64,000 nucleotides of DNA from Amycolatopsis tucumanensis. GTDB lineage: Bacteria > Actinomycetota > Actinomycetes > Mycobacteriales > Pseudonocardiaceae. The position numbers and the translations under genes were made by a program. This document shows, piece by piece, positions 16,021-26,017 of this stretch. How positions within the stretch are numbered: the first letter of the stretch is position 1; the number at the start of each line of letters is the position of its first letter. The notes under the pieces were generated by a model, which had not been told where the DNA came from, searched no databases, and saw only the letters and a program-made list of their open reading frames with translations. The DNA lies in contig NZ_JAKGSD010000001.1 of NCBI RefSeq assembly GCF_021654135.1, forward strand, positions 692,979 through 756,978. The letters run 5' to 3'.

Positions 16021-16817
16021 CCGATCGGAATGTTCTCGTAGTAGGGGACGACGATCAGGTCGGTCGCCGTGACATCACCCACCATCGCCGTGGTCGTCGG
16101 GTGCACCGGCTCGGCGGCGACGGCGATGTTGAGGCAGACCGGCCGCCCGGAAGCGAACGCGCGCGCGACCGCCGGACCGATGTCCTCGAGCCGCTCGATC
16201 CGTTCCCCGTAAGCACCGAACGCGATCGCGACCTGTTCGTAGGCGCTGTCGGCGAGTTCGGAAACCACCACCCCGGACTGGCCGAACACGGCTTGCTGCC
16301 CGTGGATCGACATGCCCCAGACCGCGTTGGTGAACACCACGGTGACCACCGGGATTCCGTGCCGCACCATGGTGTCGAACTCGGACAGGTGGAAAGCCGC
16401 CGAGCCGTCGCCGGTGAACAGCAGGACCGGGCGGTCGGGGTCGGCGCGGTGGGCCCCGATGGCGAACCCCTGGCCCACGCCGAGACATCCCGGGTAGCCC
16501 AGGCGCAAGACGCTGTTCGGCTCCTCGGCGGCGAAGTGGTATCCGGCCCACGCCGGGACTTCGCCACCGTCGAACACACCGACGGTCCGGGGCGGCAGCG
16601 CGGCCATCACTTCGCGCGCCGCATGGTACGGGTGCAGGCGGCCGGACTCGGTCGCGGTGCCGGCACGCCACCTCCGCCTGCGGGCGGTGCTTCGCCGTGG
16701 TCTGATGGCCACGGTCATGGTCAGCGCACTGCCCATGAGCGCGATGCCGCGCGGCCCGTTCCCGCTCTCGTCCTCGCCGACGCGGCTTCGTCGATCAAAT
16801 GCCTCAACACGGAGCAC
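16017..16817 (-). pseudogene. C-terminal fragment of a thiamine-diphosphate enzyme
   Basis: From about residue 55 the sequence matches the ThDP-binding C-terminal domain of acetolactate synthase/benzoylformate decarboxylase-like enzymes. It contains LGYPGCLGVGQGFAIGAH and the ThDP motif GDGSAAF (26 residues) NAVWGM. The N-terminal pyrimidine-binding and central domains, some 300 residues, are absent. The upstream 50 residues are arginine-rich and do not resemble the family, so the break lies near 16660. Without the glutamate that activates ThDP, which sits in the missing domain, the product cannot be active on its own. Confidence 0.8.
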
Positions 16818-16890
16818 CTGATTGCGACGTGCATCAGACCCATGCCGTGGACCGGCGCAGGTGATATCCGACGGCCAGGAGGACCTGGCC

Positions 16891-16950
16891 GACCGTCGGG
16901 GGACCAGTCATCTGACGGGCCCTGCCGGGCGGAGCCGGGCCCAAGATAGT
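16891..16950 (+). promoter_or_regulatory. Bipartite regulon promoter, copy A
   Basis: GACCGTC (16891-16897) is followed 9 bp later by GTCATCTGACGG (16907-16918), and a -10-like GATAGT starts 38 bp after the second box begins (16945-16950). It precedes the chloroperoxidase-like gene at 17005. Four more copies with the same geometry lie at 27777, 44458 (minus), 60293 and 61787. Confidence 0.75.
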
Positions 16951-17004
16951 GACACCTTCGGATGGCGAGGCGAAGGCTTCGCCGCTAGGAATGGAGAGTG
17001 CATC

Positions 17005-17829
17005 ATGCCGACGATCACGACTGCTGATGGCGTGGAGATTTTCTACAAGGACTGGGGTACCGGTCAGCCGATCGTGTTCAGTCACGGCTGGCCTCTCTCG
17101 GCGGACGATTGGGACACCCAGCTGCTGTTCTTCCTGGCCCACGGCTACCGGGTCATCGCCCACGACCGGCGCGGGCACGGCCGCTCCGCGCAGGTCGCCG
17201 ACGGGCACGACATGGACCACTACGCCGACGACCTGGCCGCGCTGACCAGCCACCTCGACCTGCACGACGCCATTCACGTCGGCCACTCCACCGGCGGCGG
17301 CGAGGTCGTGCGCTACCTCGCCCGCCACGGCGAATCCCGCGTCTCCAAAGCCGTCCTGATCGCGGCCGTGCCGCCGCTGATGGTGCAGACCGACGCCAAC
17401 CCCGGCGGCCTGCCCAAGAGCGTCTTCGACGACCTGCAGGCCCAGCTGGCCGCCAACCGGGCCCAGTTCTACCTCGACCTGGCCTCCGGCCCGTTCTACG
17501 GCTTCAACCGCCCCGGCGCCGAACCCTCCCAGGGTCTGATCCGCAACTGGTGGCGCCAGGGCATGGAAGGCGGCGCGAAGGCCCACTACGACGGGATCGT
17601 CGCCTTCTCCCAGACCGACTTCACCGAAGACCTGAAGAAGATCACCGTCCCGACCCTCGTCATGCACGGCGACGACGACCAGATCGTCCCCTACGCGGAC
17701 TCGGGCCCGCTCTCGGCCGGGCTGCTGCGCAACGGCACCCTCAGGACCTACCCGGGATTCCCGCACGGCATGCCCGCCACCGAGGCCGACACCATCAACG
17801 CCGACCTGCTCGACTTCATCCGGTCATGA
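17005..17829 (+). CDS. Chloroperoxidase-like alpha/beta hydrolase
   Basis: Cofactor-free haloperoxidase/perhydrolase family enzyme (274 aa). The oxyanion motif [12 protein letters not shown] (about 25-36), [10 protein letters not shown] (about 52-61), nucleophile elbow GHSTGGGE (near 91-98), acid in [10 protein letters not shown] and histidine in FPHGMP are all present. Such proteins form peracids in vitro; the natural role is usually a hydrolase. The start at 17005 has a GGAGAG site. It is driven by regulon promoter A and overlaps the NmrA-like gene by 4 bp. Confidence 0.88.
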   Translation: MPTITTADGVEIFYKDWGTGQPIVFSHGWPLSADDWDTQLLFFLAHGYRVIAHDRRGHGRSAQVADGHDMDHYADDLAALTSHLDLHDAIHVGHSTGGGEVVRYLARHGESRVSKAVLIAAVPPLMVQTDANPGGLPKSVFDDLQAQLAANRAQFYLDLASGPFYGFNRPGAEPSQGLIRNWWRQGMEGGAKAHYDGIVAFSQTDFTEDLKKITVPTLVMHGDDDQIVPYADSGPLSAGLLRNGTLRTYPGFPHGMPATEADTINADLLDFIRS

Positions 17830-18671
17830 GCAGCCCGATCGCGGTGCTCGGCGCCACCGGCCGCCAAGGCGGCGCCGTGGCCCGCCACCTTCTCGAGCAC
17901 GGCGCACACGTCCTCGCGCTGGTCCGCGACCCCGACAGCGCGAGCGCGCACCGGCTGCGGGAGGCCGGCGCGGACACCGTCCGCGCCGACCTGGCGGACG
18001 CGGGCTCGCTGGTGGCCGCTTTCCAGGACACAGCCGCGGTCTTCGCGATGACGACGTACAACGCCGACGGGGCGGATTCGGAAGTCCGGCAGGGATCGGC
18101 CATCGCGGACGCCGTCGTCGCCGCGAAAGTGCCGTCCGTGGTCTACAGCTCCGTCGGCGGCGCGGACCGGGCGACCGGGATCCCCCACTTCGAGAGCAAG
18201 TGGGCGATCGAACAGCGGCTGCGCTCGACCGGCGTGCCGCTGACCGTGATCCGGCCGGTCTTCTTCATGGAAAACCTGATGCGTGCCGGTGTCGTCACCG
18301 CCGAGGCGGACGGGCAGGTCTTCCGGTACGCCTTCGCGCCAGGGGTGCCGGTCCAGATGATCGCCTCCGACGACATCGGCGCGATCGCCGCCCGGGCGGT
18401 CCTCGACCCCGACGCCATCCCGGGCGGTCAGCTGGAGATCGCCGGCGACGAGCTGACGCCGGAGCAGATGGCGGCGGCCTTCGCCGAGGCTTCGGGCCGC
18501 CCCACCCGGTTCGAGCCGACGCCGATCGACGCGGTCGCCGACGCGGACCGGCAGGCGATGTACACCTGGCTCGCGACCACGCCGGGGTACCAGGCCGACT
18601 TCGCCACCACCTCGGCGCTGCGGCCCGGGATCCGGTCCTTCCCCGCCTTCCTGTCCGGCGCCAACCCGTGA
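17826..18671 (+). CDS. NmrA-like NAD(P)-binding protein
   Basis: Atypical SDR of the NmrA/HSCARG group (281 aa). The N-terminal [19 protein letters not shown] (near 8-26) binds the dinucleotide, and the family pattern [20 protein letters not shown] (near 104-123) is clear. NmrA/HSCARG proteins often sense NADP(H) redox state rather than catalyse a reaction; some are quinone reductases. It is translationally coupled to the chloroperoxidase-like gene and followed after 11 bp by the UvrA-like gene, which makes a three-gene stress-type operon. Confidence 0.85.
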   Translation: MSSPIAVLGATGRQGGAVARHLLEHGAHVLALVRDPDSASAHRLREAGADTVRADLADAGSLVAAFQDTAAVFAMTTYNADGADSEVRQGSAIADAVVAAKVPSVVYSSVGGADRATGIPHFESKWAIEQRLRSTGVPLTVIRPVFFMENLMRAGVVTAEADGQVFRYAFAPGVPVQMIASDDIGAIAARAVLDPDAIPGGQLEIAGDELTPEQMAAAFAEASGRPTRFEPTPIDAVADADRQAMYTWLATTPGYQADFATTSALRPGIRSFPAFLSGANP

Positions 18672-18682
18672 AGGAGCCCGTG

Positions 18683-21130
18683 ATGACACCCCGGCCGCAT
18701 CACCTCCCCCGCGCGATCGAGGTCCGCGGCGTGCGGCACAACTCGCTGCGCGACCTCGACGTCGACGTGCCGCTGTGGCGGACCGTGGCGGTGGCCGGGG
18801 TGTCGGGGTCGGGGAAGACGTCGCTCGCGATGGGGACGCTGTACGCCGAAGGGCTGCACCGGTTCCTCGAGGGCCTGTCCACCTACAGCAGGCGGCGGAT
18901 CGGCCAGGCCCAGCGGCCGGACGCCGACCGCATCGACCACTTGCCACCGGCGCTCGCGTTGCGGCAGCGGCCACCGGTCCCCGGACCGCGCAGCACGGTC
19001 GGGACGATGAGCGAGGTCCTCAACGTCCTGCGGTTGATCATGTCGCGCCTGGGGACCCACCGCTGTCCCAACGGCCACGATGTGCCACCGGCGGTCGCCA
19101 CGCAGGGGATGGAGATCGTGTGCCCGGTGTGCGGGGTGCGGTTTGAGCACCCGGGCGCGGAGTCGTTCGCGTTCAACTCCGTCGGTGCCTGCCCGGGCTG
19201 CGACGGGACGGGCGTGCGCACCGAGGTCGACCCCACGGCGCTGGTGCCGGACCCAGGCAAGACGATCGACGAGGGCGCGGTGCTGTCGTGGAACGTCGGC
19301 GGGCGGCGGCTGAGCCGGTACGCCGCCGGTGAGCTGGGAGTGCGGCTGGACGTGCCGTACCGCGAGCTCACCGCCCGGGAGAAGGATTTCGTCATGCACG
19401 GCGAGCCGGTGCGGCAGCAGGTCGTCGTCTCGGGCCGCAACGGCAGGCAGGTGACCCTGGAGGTCACCTACGACAACGCCATCACCGCCGCCCGCCGCTC
19501 GGAGAAGAGCAAGTTCCTCGTCACGCACACCTGCCCGGTCTGCCACGGCTCCCGGCTGCGGTCCGAGGCCCTGACCAGCCACCTGGACGGCCGCGACCTC
19601 GCCGAACTCAGTGCTCAGGACCTCGACCACCTCGCCGCGTTCGCCGGCGGCCTGCCCGCGCTGATGCCGGCCGAGCTGACCCGGCTGACCACCGGGCTGG
19701 TCGGTGAGCTCACCGGTGCGCTCACCCCGCTGCTGGAGCTCGGCCTCGGCTACCTGAACCTGGACCGGGCCGGATCGACGTTGTCCACCGGCGAGCGGCA
19801 GCGCATCGAGCTCACCTCGACTGTCCACGCGAGCACGACCGGCATGCTGTACGTCCTGGACGAGCCGTCCGTCGGGCTCCACCCGAGCAATGTCGCGGGG
19901 CTGCGCAAGGCCATCGACGCCCTGGTGCGCAACGGCAACTCGGTGGTGCTGGTCGAGCACGACCTCGACGTGATCCGCACCGCCGACTGGATCATCGAGC
20001 TTGGCCCTGGTGCCGGGCGGCAGGGCGGCACGGTCGTCGCCGAGGGCACCCCGGCCGAGATCGAAGCCGACGAGCGGTCGATCATCGGCCCGTTCCTGAC
20101 GGGCCGCGAAACGGTCGAGCGCGCGCCACGACCGCGCGCCGGCGAACCGGCCACCATCACCGTCAGCAGCCTCCACAATCTGTCCGGGGTGACGGCCACG
20201 TTCCCGCTCAACCGGCTCACCGCGATCGCCGGCCCGTCCGGCACGGGCAAGACCGCCCTGGTGCTGGAAAGCCTGGTCCCCGCTGCGCGGGCACAGTTGG
20301 CCGGCACGCCGCTGCCCGGCCACGTCGCCCGGCTGGAGCTGGGACCGCTACGCGGCGTCGTGGAGATCGACGCGACGCCGATCGGCCTCAACGCCCGGTC
20401 CACTCCGGGCACCTACACCGGTGCCTTCGACGCGATCCGAGCCCGCTTCGCGGCCGCGACCGGACAGGCCGCCGGGCAGTTCTCCTTCAACACGAAGGAG
20501 GGGCAGTGCCCGACCTGCAAGGGCCTCGGTTCGATCGACCTGGACGTGCAGTACCTGCCCGACATCACGGTGGAGTGCCCGACCTGCCACGGCGCGCGGT
20601 TCGGTGAGAAGACGCTCGAGTCGCGTGTGGACGGTCTCACGATCGCGGACGTTCTCGAGCTGACGGTCGACGAAGCCCTGGAACGCTACGCCGACGTGCC
20701 CACCATTGTCCGGCCGCTGCGGCCCGTGGCCGAGGTCGGGCTGGGGTACCTGCGGCTCGGTGAGCCGACGCCGGCCCTGTCCGGCGGGGAGTCCCAGCGC
20801 CTGCGCATCGCCGCGCGCCTGCGCAGCAGCCAGCGGAACGTGCTGTATGTGCTCGACGAGCCCTCGACCGGACTGCATCCGGCCGACATCCGCGCCCTGG
20901 TGGCGGTGTTCGACCGCCTCCTGGACGCCGGGGCCACTGTCGTCGTCATCGACCACGACCTCGACCTGATCGCCGCGGCCGACCACGTGCTCGACCTGGG
21001 CCCCGTCGGCGGCCCCGGCGGTGGCCGCATCGTCGCCCAGGGGACGCCGGACCAAGTCGCCGCCGACCCCGCCAGCGTCACCGGCCCGTACCTCACCGAA
21101 CGCGTCGGGCTTCGGGGTCGTCGCGAGTGA
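18683..21130 (+). CDS. UvrA-like ABC ATPase (UvrA2/DrrC type)
   Basis: Tandem ABC ATPase (815 aa) related to UvrA but shorter than the usual 950 residues. Walker A motifs are GVSGSGKT (39-46) and GPSGTGKT in the second half; signature motifs are STGERQR and LSGGESQR. Zinc-finger cysteines are seen as CPVCG...CPGC, CPVC and CPTCKG...CPTCHG. Short UvrA paralogues (UvrA2, DrrC) lack the UvrB-binding region and confer tolerance to DNA-binding drugs. AAGGAG precedes the start; an in-frame GTG at 18680 is an alternative. The 3' end overlaps the convergent gene by 38 bp. Confidence 0.88.
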   Translation: MTPRPHHLPRAIEVRGVRHNSLRDLDVDVPLWRTVAVAGVSGSGKTSLAMGTLYAEGLHRFLEGLSTYSRRRIGQAQRPDADRIDHLPPALALRQRPPVPGPRSTVGTMSEVLNVLRLIMSRLGTHRCPNGHDVPPAVATQGMEIVCPVCGVRFEHPGAESFAFNSVGACPGCDGTGVRTEVDPTALVPDPGKTIDEGAVLSWNVGGRRLSRYAAGELGVRLDVPYRELTAREKDFVMHGEPVRQQVVVSGRNGRQVTLEVTYDNAITAARRSEKSKFLVTHTCPVCHGSRLRSEALTSHLDGRDLAELSAQDLDHLAAFAGGLPALMPAELTRLTTGLVGELTGALTPLLELGLGYLNLDRAGSTLSTGERQRIELTSTVHASTTGMLYVLDEPSVGLHPSNVAGLRKAIDALVRNGNSVVLVEHDLDVIRTADWIIELGPGAGRQGGTVVAEGTPAEIEADERSIIGPFLTGRETVERAPRPRAGEPATITVSSLHNLSGVTATFPLNRLTAIAGPSGTGKTALVLESLVPAARAQLAGTPLPGHVARLELGPLRGVVEIDATPIGLNARSTPGTYTGAFDAIRARFAAATGQAAGQFSFNTKEGQCPTCKGLGSIDLDVQYLPDITVECPTCHGARFGEKTLESRVDGLTIADVLELTVDEALERYADVPTIVRPLRPVAEVGLGYLRLGEPTPALSGGESQRLRIAARLRSSQRNVLYVLDEPSTGLHPADIRALVAVFDRLLDAGATVVVIDHDLDLIAAADHVLDLGPVGGPGGGRIVAQGTPDQVAADPASVTGPYLTERVGLRGRRE

Positions 21131-21767
21131 GGTAGCACCACATGCGCTCCTCGATCCCGCCGGTCCACACCGCACGGGCTGTGGCTTCGTCCGCGCTGAA
21201 TTCGACGGCGCCGGCACCGGTGGACCGCACGGCCAGATCCAGTTCGCTCGCGGTCTCGAGGAACTGCGCGAGAACCACAGCCCGCGGCAATGACTCACCC
21301 ACGACGACCGCACCGTTGCCGCGAAGCACGATCGCCGGCGCGTTCCCCAGCGCTTCCGCCACCGACTCCGCGGCCATCTCCGTCCGGACCAGCCGGGGAT
21401 CGGGCCACAACGGCGGTCCCGGAGCGAAGTACGCCCCGGTACCGTCGAGCGGACGCGCGGTGCACCCGAGCGCCGACAGCGCCCGCACCGCGACGGGTAG
21501 CACTCGCGCGATACCACCGACGTCGGCTCGGCGCCGGTAGATCGCCTGGTGCAGCCGGACCTCACCCGGAACATCGCGGGGCAGCTCGCCGGTCACCGCG
21601 ACGACGATGCCGGGTCGTCGCCCGATCTGTCCCAGTGGGACGGCCGGCGTGACGAGGAAAGTGGACTCGTCGCGCCGGAACGAGCAGTGCCCGTACGCCG
21701 TGACGAGTCCCGCCCTGGACAGCGCCCTGGCCGCGGTCCGGAGCATGCGCTGCAGGTCCGGTTTCAC
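21093..21767 (-). CDS. Class II aldolase/adducin-family protein lacking metal ligands
   Basis: A 224-residue protein of the class II aldolase fold, starting at a GTG that overlaps the dioxygenase stop. Recognisable parts are ALSRAGLVTAYGHCSFRR, EVRLHQAIYRRRADV and VLRGNGAVVVGESLPRAV. In metal-dependent members the segment after RRRADV carries a VHxHP zinc motif and the later block reads RGHG; here these are IARVLPVAV and RGNG, so three metal-binding histidines appear to be lost. Some decarboxylases in phthalate degradation belong to this family. A link to the adjoining ring-cleavage enzyme is likely from coupling. Confidence 0.7.
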   Translation of the reverse strand: MKPDLQRMLRTAARALSRAGLVTAYGHCSFRRDESTFLVTPAVPLGQIGRRPGIVVAVTGELPRDVPGEVRLHQAIYRRRADVGGIARVLPVAVRALSALGCTARPLDGTGAYFAPGPPLWPDPRLVRTEMAAESVAEALGNAPAIVLRGNGAVVVGESLPRAVVLAQFLETASELDLAVRSTGAGAVEFSADEATARAVWTGGIEERMWCYLTRDDPEARRVR

Positions 21768-22834
21768 GGCCGGTAGACCGCGAACACCTTGGACGAGTTG
21801 AAGACGTAGGACTCCTCGAACACGCTCCAGTCCGGCTTCGGACGGCCGAGTTCCTCCATGGCCCCGGCCAATGTGTACCAGTTGAGCAGCTCCTGCTGGC
21901 CGCTGTCCTCGATCTCCGTCGTCGTCCGGGTGCGCCAGACGTCGTAGTCGCCCTTGGTCATCGCGTCGTACAGCACGCGGTCGGCGGCGACGTCGGGCTG
22001 GAGTCGCCACGTCTTGTCGGTGTTGAAGGCGTGGCTCCAGCTGGAGGACGCGACGAGGACGACCCGAAGGTCGGTGGCGGCGAACGCCCGCGCCACGGCC
22101 CGGCCCACCTCCATGAACCGCCACGGCGGCGGCGACGGCGGATCCAGCTGCGCGGGCGTCTCGCCGAGGGACACCGCGAACCCCTTGTTCGCCACGACGA
22201 GCGATCCGTAGCAGTTCAGCGGGAACGCGATGACCGGATAGGGGAACCCGCGGCGGTGGTAGTCGAGGTAAAGCAAGGTGTTGAGGAAGGCGTGGGCGAA
22301 CCCTTCCTGATGGAGAGGCCGGTACGCGTACGAGACGTCGATCCCCTGCTCCAGGAGGTCCTTCGCCAAGCCCCTCGCGATATCCGGAGCGCCCTTCACC
22401 TCCAGCACCGTGTCCGGACCCTCGTTCCACACGTTCGGCTTGTCGTCCATGCCCGACGAGTGCGCCATGGTCGCCCACGGCTTGATCGTCAGGTCGGGAT
22501 AGGCCAGGACCGCGTACGGCGGGATGATGTCCTCGCGGAAGTTCTCGTATTGGTCGTCGCCCCAGATCAGGACGACGTCCGGCTCGAAGGCGTCGATCTC
22601 CGAGCGGCAGTGGTCGAGGGCGGACACCAGCCGTTCCCGGTGCCGGGTCGCCGCGGCCCGGCCCTCGTCGGAACCCCACTCCTGCCGCATCCGTTCCGGC
22701 CACGAGGCCGGATCTTTCGCGTGCTCGGGCACGAGCGGATCCTGGAGGTTCTTCCGCAGCAGCCACGCCATGTCCTCGTCCACCCCGGACAGTGGCGGGT
22801 AGTGCGTCACCCCGATCCCGAGAATTTCGCCCAC
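21764..22834 (-). CDS. Class III extradiol ring-cleavage dioxygenase (LigB family)
   Basis: A 356-residue LigB-fold protein expected to open a catechol-type ring with non-heme Fe(II). Candidate ligands and active-site residues sit in [14 protein letters not shown] (near 7-20), SSSWSHAF and a late glutamate region. The GTG at 22834 is chosen because GAGGAAC lies 3-8 bp upstream; a longer frame to 22903 has no such site. It is divergent from the meta-cleavage operon, whose enzymes would process its product. The aromatic substrate is not evident. Confidence 0.8.
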   Translation of the reverse strand: MGEILGIGVTHYPPLSGVDEDMAWLLRKNLQDPLVPEHAKDPASWPERMRQEWGSDEGRAAATRHRERLVSALDHCRSEIDAFEPDVVLIWGDDQYENFREDIIPPYAVLAYPDLTIKPWATMAHSSGMDDKPNVWNEGPDTVLEVKGAPDIARGLAKDLLEQGIDVSYAYRPLHQEGFAHAFLNTLLYLDYHRRGFPYPVIAFPLNCYGSLVVANKGFAVSLGETPAQLDPPSPPPWRFMEVGRAVARAFAATDLRVVLVASSSWSHAFNTDKTWRLQPDVAADRVLYDAMTKGDYDVWRTRTTTEIEDSGQQELLNWYTLAGAMEELGRPKPDWSVFEESYVFNSSKVFAVYRP

Positions 22835-22971
22835 GGTGTTCCTCGCAATCGTCGTGTCCGTCGAGAAGAAGCGCAGTGAATACCGGCTTCGCCGGAGCGT
22901 CAACGGTTGCCGTTTCGATGAGAGAAACGGTCCGCTTCGGCTTTGCGCCCGCGGCCACGAACCTGGGTCGT

Positions 22972-23496
22972 ATGAGCCGAACGAAGGTGACGGCAGCGAT
23001 CGTGGGGCCGGGGAACATCGGGACCGATCTGCTGGCCAAACTGCAGCGAAGCCAGGTGATCGATGTCCGTTACGTGGTCGGCGTGGTGGAGTCCGACGGC
23101 CTGGCGCGGGCCCGCGCGAAAGGCGTCGGAGCGTCTGCGGAGGGCGTGGATTGGCTGCTGCGGCAGGACCCGCTGCCGGATCTCGTGTTCGAGGCGACCT
23201 CCGCGAAGGCCCACATCGCGAACGCCCCGCGCTACGCGGAGGCCGGGATCCAGGCCGTCGACCTCACCCCGGCCCACCTCGGGCCGATGGTGTGCCCGCC
23301 GGTCAACCTGCACGCGCACCTCGATGCACCCAACGTCTCGATGATCACCTGCGGTGGGCAGGCCACGATCCCCGTGGTGCACGCGGTCTCCCGGATCACC
23401 CCGGTGCCCTACGCCGAGATCATCGCGTCGGTCGCGTCGCGCGGCGCCGGCCGCGGCAAGGCGATCATCATCTCAACCCGGTCGAGCCGCCGATGA
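22972..23496 (+). pseudogene. mhpF: Acylating acetaldehyde dehydrogenase, truncated
   Basis: The N-terminal 160 residues match MhpF/DmpF: NAD motif [32 protein letters not shown] and the catalytic-cysteine stretch [18 protein letters not shown]. After ASVASRGAG the usual PGTRANIDEFTETT segment of about 25 residues is missing. Then GKAIII is followed by a 1-bp deletion near 23475 that shifts the frame to a stop at 23496. The following [14 protein letters not shown], normal MhpF sequence, is in the next frame and runs into the aldolase. The substrate-binding C-terminal half is therefore lost and activity is unlikely. Confidence 0.8.
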
Positions 23497-24590
23497 TCAA
23501 GCGCGACACGGTGTTCTGCATGATCGGTGCCGACGCCGACCGGGCGGCGATCACGGCTTCGGTCCACGAGCCCGAACTGCCGCACGCCGTGCGGATCGTC
23601 GACACCACCCTGCGCGACGGCTCGCACGCCATGACGCACCGGTTCACCGAGACGCAGGTCCGCGACACGGTCCGGGCCCTCGACCGCGCCGGCGTCGAGG
23701 TCATCGAGGTCACCCACGGCGACGGACTCGGGGGCTCGTCGTTCAACTACGGCTTCTCCCGCACCGACGAAATGCGCCTGATCGCCGCCGCTCGCGACGA
23801 AGCGAAGCAAGCGAAGATCGCGGTACTGCTGGTTCCGGGAAGCGGGACGGTCGACGACCTCAAGCGGGCGCGCGACCACGTCGCCGACCTGGTCCGGGTC
23901 GCCACCCACGCCACCGAGGCCGATGTCTCGCCACAGCACTTCACCGCCGCCCGTGACCTCGGGAGGGAGATCGCGGGGTTCCTCATGATGGCCCATCGCG
24001 TCTGGCCGGAAGACCTGGCGAAGCAAGCGCGGATCATGGTCGACGCCGGCCGCCAGGCACCGTACTGCACCGACTCGGCGGGCGCCTTGCTCATGCACGA
24101 AGCCCGGGCCCGGTTCGAGGCTCTCGTCGCGGAAGTCGGCGACGAGGCTTGGGTCGGCTACCACGACCACCAGAACCTGTCCTTCGGCGTGGCCGACTCC
24201 GTCATCGCGCACGAGGCCGGCGTCCGGTACATCGACGGATCGCTGTGCGCACTGGGGGTCCGGGGCAGGCAACAGCCCGACCGAAGTGCTCGCCGCGGTG
24301 TTCGACCGGCTCGGATCGACACCGGGCTCGACGTGGGGGCCCTGCTGGACGCGGCCGAGGACGTCGTGCGCCCGTACCTGACCCGCTGGCCGAAGCTGGA
24401 CCGCAACGCGGTCGTGCGGGGCTGGGCCGGGGTGCGCTCGTCGTTCCTGCTGCACGCCGAAACAGCCGCCGAGCGGTACAAGGTGCCCGCTCCCGACATC
24501 CTCCGGCGGGGCGGCGAGCTGGGCCTGGTCGGCGGCCAGGAAGACATGATCATCGACAGTACGATCGAATTGGCGGGTGAGCGGCGATGA
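23493..24590 (+). CDS. mhpE: 4-Hydroxy-2-oxovalerate aldolase fused to an MhpF remnant, internally frameshifted
   Basis: The first 28 residues (MIKRDTVF...ITASVHE) are leftover MhpF sequence. From residue 29 the protein is a DmpG/MhpE-type aldolase: [16 protein letters not shown] carries the metal-binding Asp, and [14 protein letters not shown] the HxH pair. Between about 24262 and 24318 a compensating +1/-1 shift replaces the expected [20 protein letters not shown] with [18 protein letters not shown]. That stretch includes the conserved AGN...E motif, so activity is doubtful unless these are sequencing errors. It overlaps the next gene by 4 bp. Confidence 0.75.
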   Translation: MIKRDTVFCMIGADADRAAITASVHEPELPHAVRIVDTTLRDGSHAMTHRFTETQVRDTVRALDRAGVEVIEVTHGDGLGGSSFNYGFSRTDEMRLIAAARDEAKQAKIAVLLVPGSGTVDDLKRARDHVADLVRVATHATEADVSPQHFTAARDLGREIAGFLMMAHRVWPEDLAKQARIMVDAGRQAPYCTDSAGALLMHEARARFEALVAEVGDEAWVGYHDHQNLSFGVADSVIAHEAGVRYIDGSLCALGVRGRQQPDRSARRGVRPARIDTGLDVGALLDAAEDVVRPYLTRWPKLDRNAVVRGWAGVRSSFLLHAETAAERYKVPAPDILRRGGELGLVGGQEDMIIDSTIELAGERR

Positions 24591-26017
24591 CTTCGTTCGG
24601 GCACATCATCGACGGCCGGGAGCAGGACTCGCTCGACGGCTCGCGATTCGACTCGATCGACCCGTGGACGCGCGAACCGTGGGCCGACCTGGCCCTTGGC
24701 GGACCAGCCGAAGCCGGCCTCGCGGTCGCCGCCGCCCGGCGCGCGTTCGACGAAGGACCGTGGCCGCGCCTGGGATACGCCGAACGCGGTGCGCTGCTGC
24801 ACCGGCTCGCAGACCTCGTCGAGGAGCACGCCGACGAGCTGGCGCTCGCCGACTCCCGCGACATGGGCAAACCGGTCGCCGACGCCCGGGACAAGGACGT
24901 CCCCCGTGCGGCGCGGAACTTCCGTTTCTTCGCCGACCACGCCCGGCTCGCGACCTCCGAGGCCTATCCCTCGGACACCGGGCACCACGCCTACGCCCGC
25001 TTCGAGCCGGCCGGGGTCGTCGCCGCGATCGCTCCCTGGAACTTCCCCCTGATGCTGGAGACGTGGAAGGTCGCACCGGCTCTGGCCTGGGGCAATACCG
25101 TTGTGCTCAAGCCGGCCGAGGACTCACCGGCCAGCGCGACGATCCTGGCCCGCCTGGCGATCGAGGCCGGGTTCCCGCCCGGCGTGTTCAACGTGGTGCA
25201 CGGCTACGGACCCGCGTCCGCCGGGGAAGCACTTACCACCGATCCGCGGGTCGACCGGATCACCTTCACCGGCGAATCCGGCACCGGCCGGATCATCACC
25301 GCCGCCGCCGCGCGCAACCTGACGCCGGTGAGCCTCGAACTCGGCGGTAAGGGCGCCAACCTGGTCTTCGCCGACGCCGACCTGGACAACGCCGTCGACT
25401 GGTCGATCAAGGCGATCTTCACCAACGCCGGGCAGGTCTGCCTCGCGGGTTCACGCCTCTTCGTCGAGCGTCCGGTGCTCGAGGAGTTCACGGCCCGCTT
25501 CGTCGCTGCCGCCGAGGCCTTGGTGATCGGCGACCCGCGGGACCCGGCCACGCAGGTCGGCCCGTTGGCGTCGGAGACGCATTGGCGCAAGGTGTCCGGC
25601 TACCTCGACGATCCCGGCGGCAAGGTGCTCACCGGCGGGCGCGGCGACGGATGGGTCATCCGGCCGACGATCGTGTCCGAGGTCCCCGCCGATTCGCCGC
25701 TGCAGTGTCAAGAGGTCTTCGGGCCCGTCGTGACGATCACGCCGTTCGACACCGAAGCCGAGGCCGTCCGGGCGGCGAACGACTCGCCGTTCGGCCTCAA
25801 CGCCATGGTGTTCACCGAGAACCTGTCCCGCGCCCACCGGGTCTCCGCGGCCCTGCGCGCGGGCACGGTGTGGACGAACTGCTTCTTCGTCCGTGACCTG
25901 CGGGCGCCGTTCGGCGGCGTGGGCGACTCCGGCTGGGGCCGGGAAGGCGGCAACTTCAGCCGCGAGTTCTTCACCGAGCCCAAGGCCGTGGTCATGGCCA
26001 TCCGGGACGAACGGTGA
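24587..26017 (+). CDS. 2-Hydroxymuconic semialdehyde dehydrogenase
   Basis: NAD-dependent aldehyde dehydrogenase (476 aa) of the DmpC/XylG group, oxidising ring-cleavage semialdehydes to 4-oxalocrotonate-type acids. The nucleotide stretch [18 protein letters not shown] (about 147-164), catalytic Glu in LELGGKGA (about 250-257) and Cys in [11 protein letters not shown] (about 281-291) are intact. The C-terminal [20 protein letters not shown] is characteristic of this group. Start and stop overlap both neighbours by 4 bp, so translation is coupled through the lower-pathway operon. Confidence 0.9.
   Translation: MTSFGHIIDGREQDSLDGSRFDSIDPWTREPWADLALGGPAEAGLAVAAARRAFDEGPWPRLGYAERGALLHRLADLVEEHADELALADSRDMGKPVADARDKDVPRAARNFRFFADHARLATSEAYPSDTGHHAYARFEPAGVVAAIAPWNFPLMLETWKVAPALAWGNTVVLKPAEDSPASATILARLAIEAGFPPGVFNVVHGYGPASAGEALTTDPRVDRITFTGESGTGRIITAAAARNLTPVSLELGGKGANLVFADADLDNAVDWSIKAIFTNAGQVCLAGSRLFVERPVLEEFTARFVAAAEALVIGDPRDPATQVGPLASETHWRKVSGYLDDPGGKVLTGGRGDGWVIRPTIVSEVPADSPLQCQEVFGPVVTITPFDTEAEAVRAANDSPFGLNAMVFTENLSRAHRVSAALRAGTVWTNCFFVRDLRAPFGGVGDSGWGREGGNFSREFFTEPKAVVMAIRDER

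Noticed and set aside
16017..16817. Intact acetolactate synthase or related decarboxylase
   Set aside because: Only the C-terminal ThDP domain is present; the catalytic glutamate domain is missing.
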